DNA of 20,902 bases. Origin: Clostridia bacterium (GTDB lineage: Bacteria; Bacillota; Clostridia; Oscillospirales; Acutalibacteraceae). The notes below the pieces were generated by a model. It saw only the letters and a program-made list of their open reading frames with translations, had not been told where the DNA came from and made no database searches. Made by a program: the position numbers and the translations under genes. Of the stretch, positions 19,818 to 20,902 are shown in pieces; the first letter of the stretch is position 1, and each line of letters opens with the position of its first letter. The DNA is taken from contig CAAGJN010000054.1 in assembly GCA_900770255.1 (NCBI GenBank), positions 1 to 20,902 on the forward strand. The letters are read 5' to 3'.

Positions 19818-19861
19818 ATGCTCAGAGACAAAAGTCTCAATAATTCTAAGGGGCTGACATT

Positions 19862-20389
19862 ATGAAAATAGTTATTACAGGACGAAAATGTTCGCCGAGA
19901 GAATCATTTAAAGAGAGAGCTGAGAAAAAGCTCGCTAAGGTTGAGCGTTTCTTTGACGACGGTGCGGAGGCTAAGATCACCGCAACTGTCGAAAAGTCAG
20001 GCCAGACTGTAGAGATAACCGTTATTAACAACGGTATGATATTCCGCGCGCAGGAGCGTGCGGAGAATATGAACGATGCGCTCGACCGCTGTGTCGATTC
20101 TCTTGTCCGTCAGATCCGAAAGAATAAGACGAAGCTTGAAAAACGCATGCGTTCCGCGTCGTTCGATGAGCTCATCGACGATCAGGAAATTGTCGACGAG
20201 AAGGAATATGACCTTGTCAGAACGAAGCATGTCGTCGTCAAACCTCAGACGGTGGACGAGGCCATACTTCAGATGAATATGCTTGGCCATGAGTTCTATA
20301 TGTTCATAAACGACGCGACCGGCCTTGTCAGCGTGGTCTACAGCCGCACGGACGGCGGCTACGGTCTGCTTGAGCCCGACGCCGAATAA
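19862..20389 (+). CDS. hpf: Ribosome hibernation-promoting factor, long form (HPF/RaiA)
   Basis: 175 residues, the long form. The N-terminal ribosome-binding domain (about 1-100) starts MKIVITGRK and includes AKITATVEKSGQTVEITV and the ERAENMNDALDRCVDSLVRQIRKNK helix. A charged linker and the C-terminal dimerisation domain VRTKHVVVKPQTVDEAILQMNMLGHEFYMFIND...VVYSRTDGGYGLLEP follow. It dimerises 70S ribosomes into inactive 100S particles in stationary phase. AAGGGG lies about 8 nt before the ATG. Own promoter and terminator, monocistronic. No canonical sigma-B or sigma-H box was recognised. Confidence 0.96.
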   Translation: MKIVITGRKCSPRESFKERAEKKLAKVERFFDDGAEAKITATVEKSGQTVEITVINNGMIFRAQERAENMNDALDRCVDSLVRQIRKNKTKLEKRMRSASFDELIDDQEIVDEKEYDLVRTKHVVVKPQTVDEAILQMNMLGHEFYMFINDATGLVSVVYSRTDGGYGLLEPDAE

Positions 20390-20413
20390 ATCTTACATTG
20401 CTTTATCTTTTCC

Positions 20414-20445
20414 GAGGGGCGCGCCTTGGTGCGCCCCTTGTTTTG
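20414..20445 (+). terminator. Terminator of hpf
   Basis: GGGGCGC (20416-20422) pairs with GCGCCCC (20431-20437), loop of 8 nt, followed by TTGTTTT. Confidence 0.8.
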
Positions 20446-20470
20446 TGCGTAAAGCTGAAAGGTAGTTTTA

Positions 20471-20902
20471 ATGGATATAAATTTCGCAGTACCTTGTCTG
20501 CTCGGGCTTGAAGCGCCCATAGCCGACGAGCTCAGAACGATGGAGGCGTCGGATGTCCGCGCTGAAAACGGCCGTGTGCTTTTCAGCGGGAACGAAAATA
20601 TGCTTGCCCGTGCAAATATCTGCTCCCGCTTTGCGGAGCGGGTGCTCGTGCTTCTCGGTTCGTTTGAAGCTCACAGCTTCGAGGAGCTGTTTCAGGGTAC
20701 CCGGTCTCTGCCGTGGGAAAACTGGATAGGTGCGCAGGATGCGTTCCCTGTCAAGGGATATTCTATCGACTCCGACCTTTTCAGCGTGCGCGACTGCCAG
20801 GCGATAATCAAAAAAGCCGTTGTTGAGCGCCTGAAGCAGAAATATTTGATCGAATGGTTCGAGGAGAGCGGACCTGTCTATCAGATTCAGTTCTCTGTTA
20901 TA
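20471..20902 (+). CDS. THUMP-domain class I SAM-dependent RNA methyltransferase, 5' part only
   Basis: The first 144 residues of a gene that leaves the window. ATG at 20471 has AAAGGT upstream. The visible part matches the N-terminal ferredoxin-like and THUMP region of the RlmL/YpsC family: VPCLLGLEAPIADEL, ENGRVLFSG, LARANICSRFAERVLVLLGSFEA, FEELFQGTRSLPWENWI and the FSVRDCQAIIKKAVVERL segment. Family members methylate guanine N2 of 23S rRNA. The catalytic methyltransferase domain is outside the window, so the exact activity cannot be judged. It follows the hpf terminator; no promoter was identified in the short gap. Confidence 0.88.
   Translation, partial: MDINFAVPCLLGLEAPIADELRTMEASDVRAENGRVLFSGNENMLARANICSRFAERVLVLLGSFEAHSFEELFQGTRSLPWENWIGAQDAFPVKGYSIDSDLFSVRDCQAIIKKAVVERLKQKYLIEWFEESGPVYQIQFSVI

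Noticed and set aside
1..20902. CRISPR arrays, insertion sequences, prophage genes, tRNA or rRNA genes
   Set aside because: No regularly spaced direct repeats, transposase or integrase motifs, or cloverleaf-forming tRNA sequence were seen; the only rRNA-like match is the 15-nt stretch at 1411-1425.

Overview
The window looks like chromosome from a moderately GC-rich, spore-forming-lineage Clostridia member, perhaps an Oscillospiraceae/Ruminococcaceae-type gut anaerobe. This is inferred from gene content and order. A near-complete copy of the Bacillus/Clostridia yabM-yabN-(hup)-yabO-yabP-yabQ-divIC-yabR block is present, as is the clostridial recJ-rel-dtd-MBL-hemZ cluster. There are no transposases, phage genes, CRISPR arrays, tRNAs or rRNA operons; this is core chromosome.

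Left part (1-4300), mostly minus strand: the 5' part of an unrecognised protein running off the edge; a structured RNA resembling 6S RNA just upstream of it; a small acidic DUF1292 protein; then about 900 bp without a convincing protein gene. That gap holds the most interesting element of the window. It is a roughly 485-nt plus-strand transcription unit (about 1299-1785) with a perfect consensus promoter (TTGACA-N17-TATAAT) under an AT-rich upstream region, many small hairpins, a long-range stem and a strong intrinsic terminator. I do not recognise the RNA family. It carries two 17-codon ORFs with good Shine-Dalgarno sites and a 15-nt identity to the conserved 16S rRNA decoding-region sequence. 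Next come a ChbG/YdjC deacetylase and glutamate dehydrogenase, both minus strand with their own promoters and terminators.

Middle (4500-12460), plus strand: recJ (DNA repair exonuclease), bifunctional rel ((p)ppGpp synthetase/hydrolase), dtd (D-aminoacyl-tRNA deacylase), a glyoxalase-II-like metallo-beta-lactamase, hemZ (radical SAM) and a uridine-kinase-like P-loop kinase. Gaps are small or overlapping, so this is probably one operon from a promoter at 4493-4522.

Right part (12480-17720), plus strand: a SpoVB/YabM-like flippase with its own promoter, mazG (nucleotide house-cleaning), hup (HU), rqcP (ribosome quality control), yabP and yabQ (spore coat/cortex), divIC (division) and a YabR-like S1 protein. 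The block mixes vegetative and sporulation functions. Its internal signals reflect this: a terminator after hup, a terminator-like hairpin abutting yabP, and a candidate promoter inside yabQ for divIC.

End (17750-20902): an amidohydrolase overlapping the alpha subunit of a class I fumarase/tartrate-dehydratase type hydro-lyase, with no beta subunit beside it; then long-form hibernation factor hpf with its own promoter and terminator; and the 5' part of a THUMP-domain RNA methyltransferase running off the window. Translation and ribosome-stress functions (Rel, Dtd, RqcP, YabR, HPF, RNA methyltransferase, 6S-like RNA) are frequent here.
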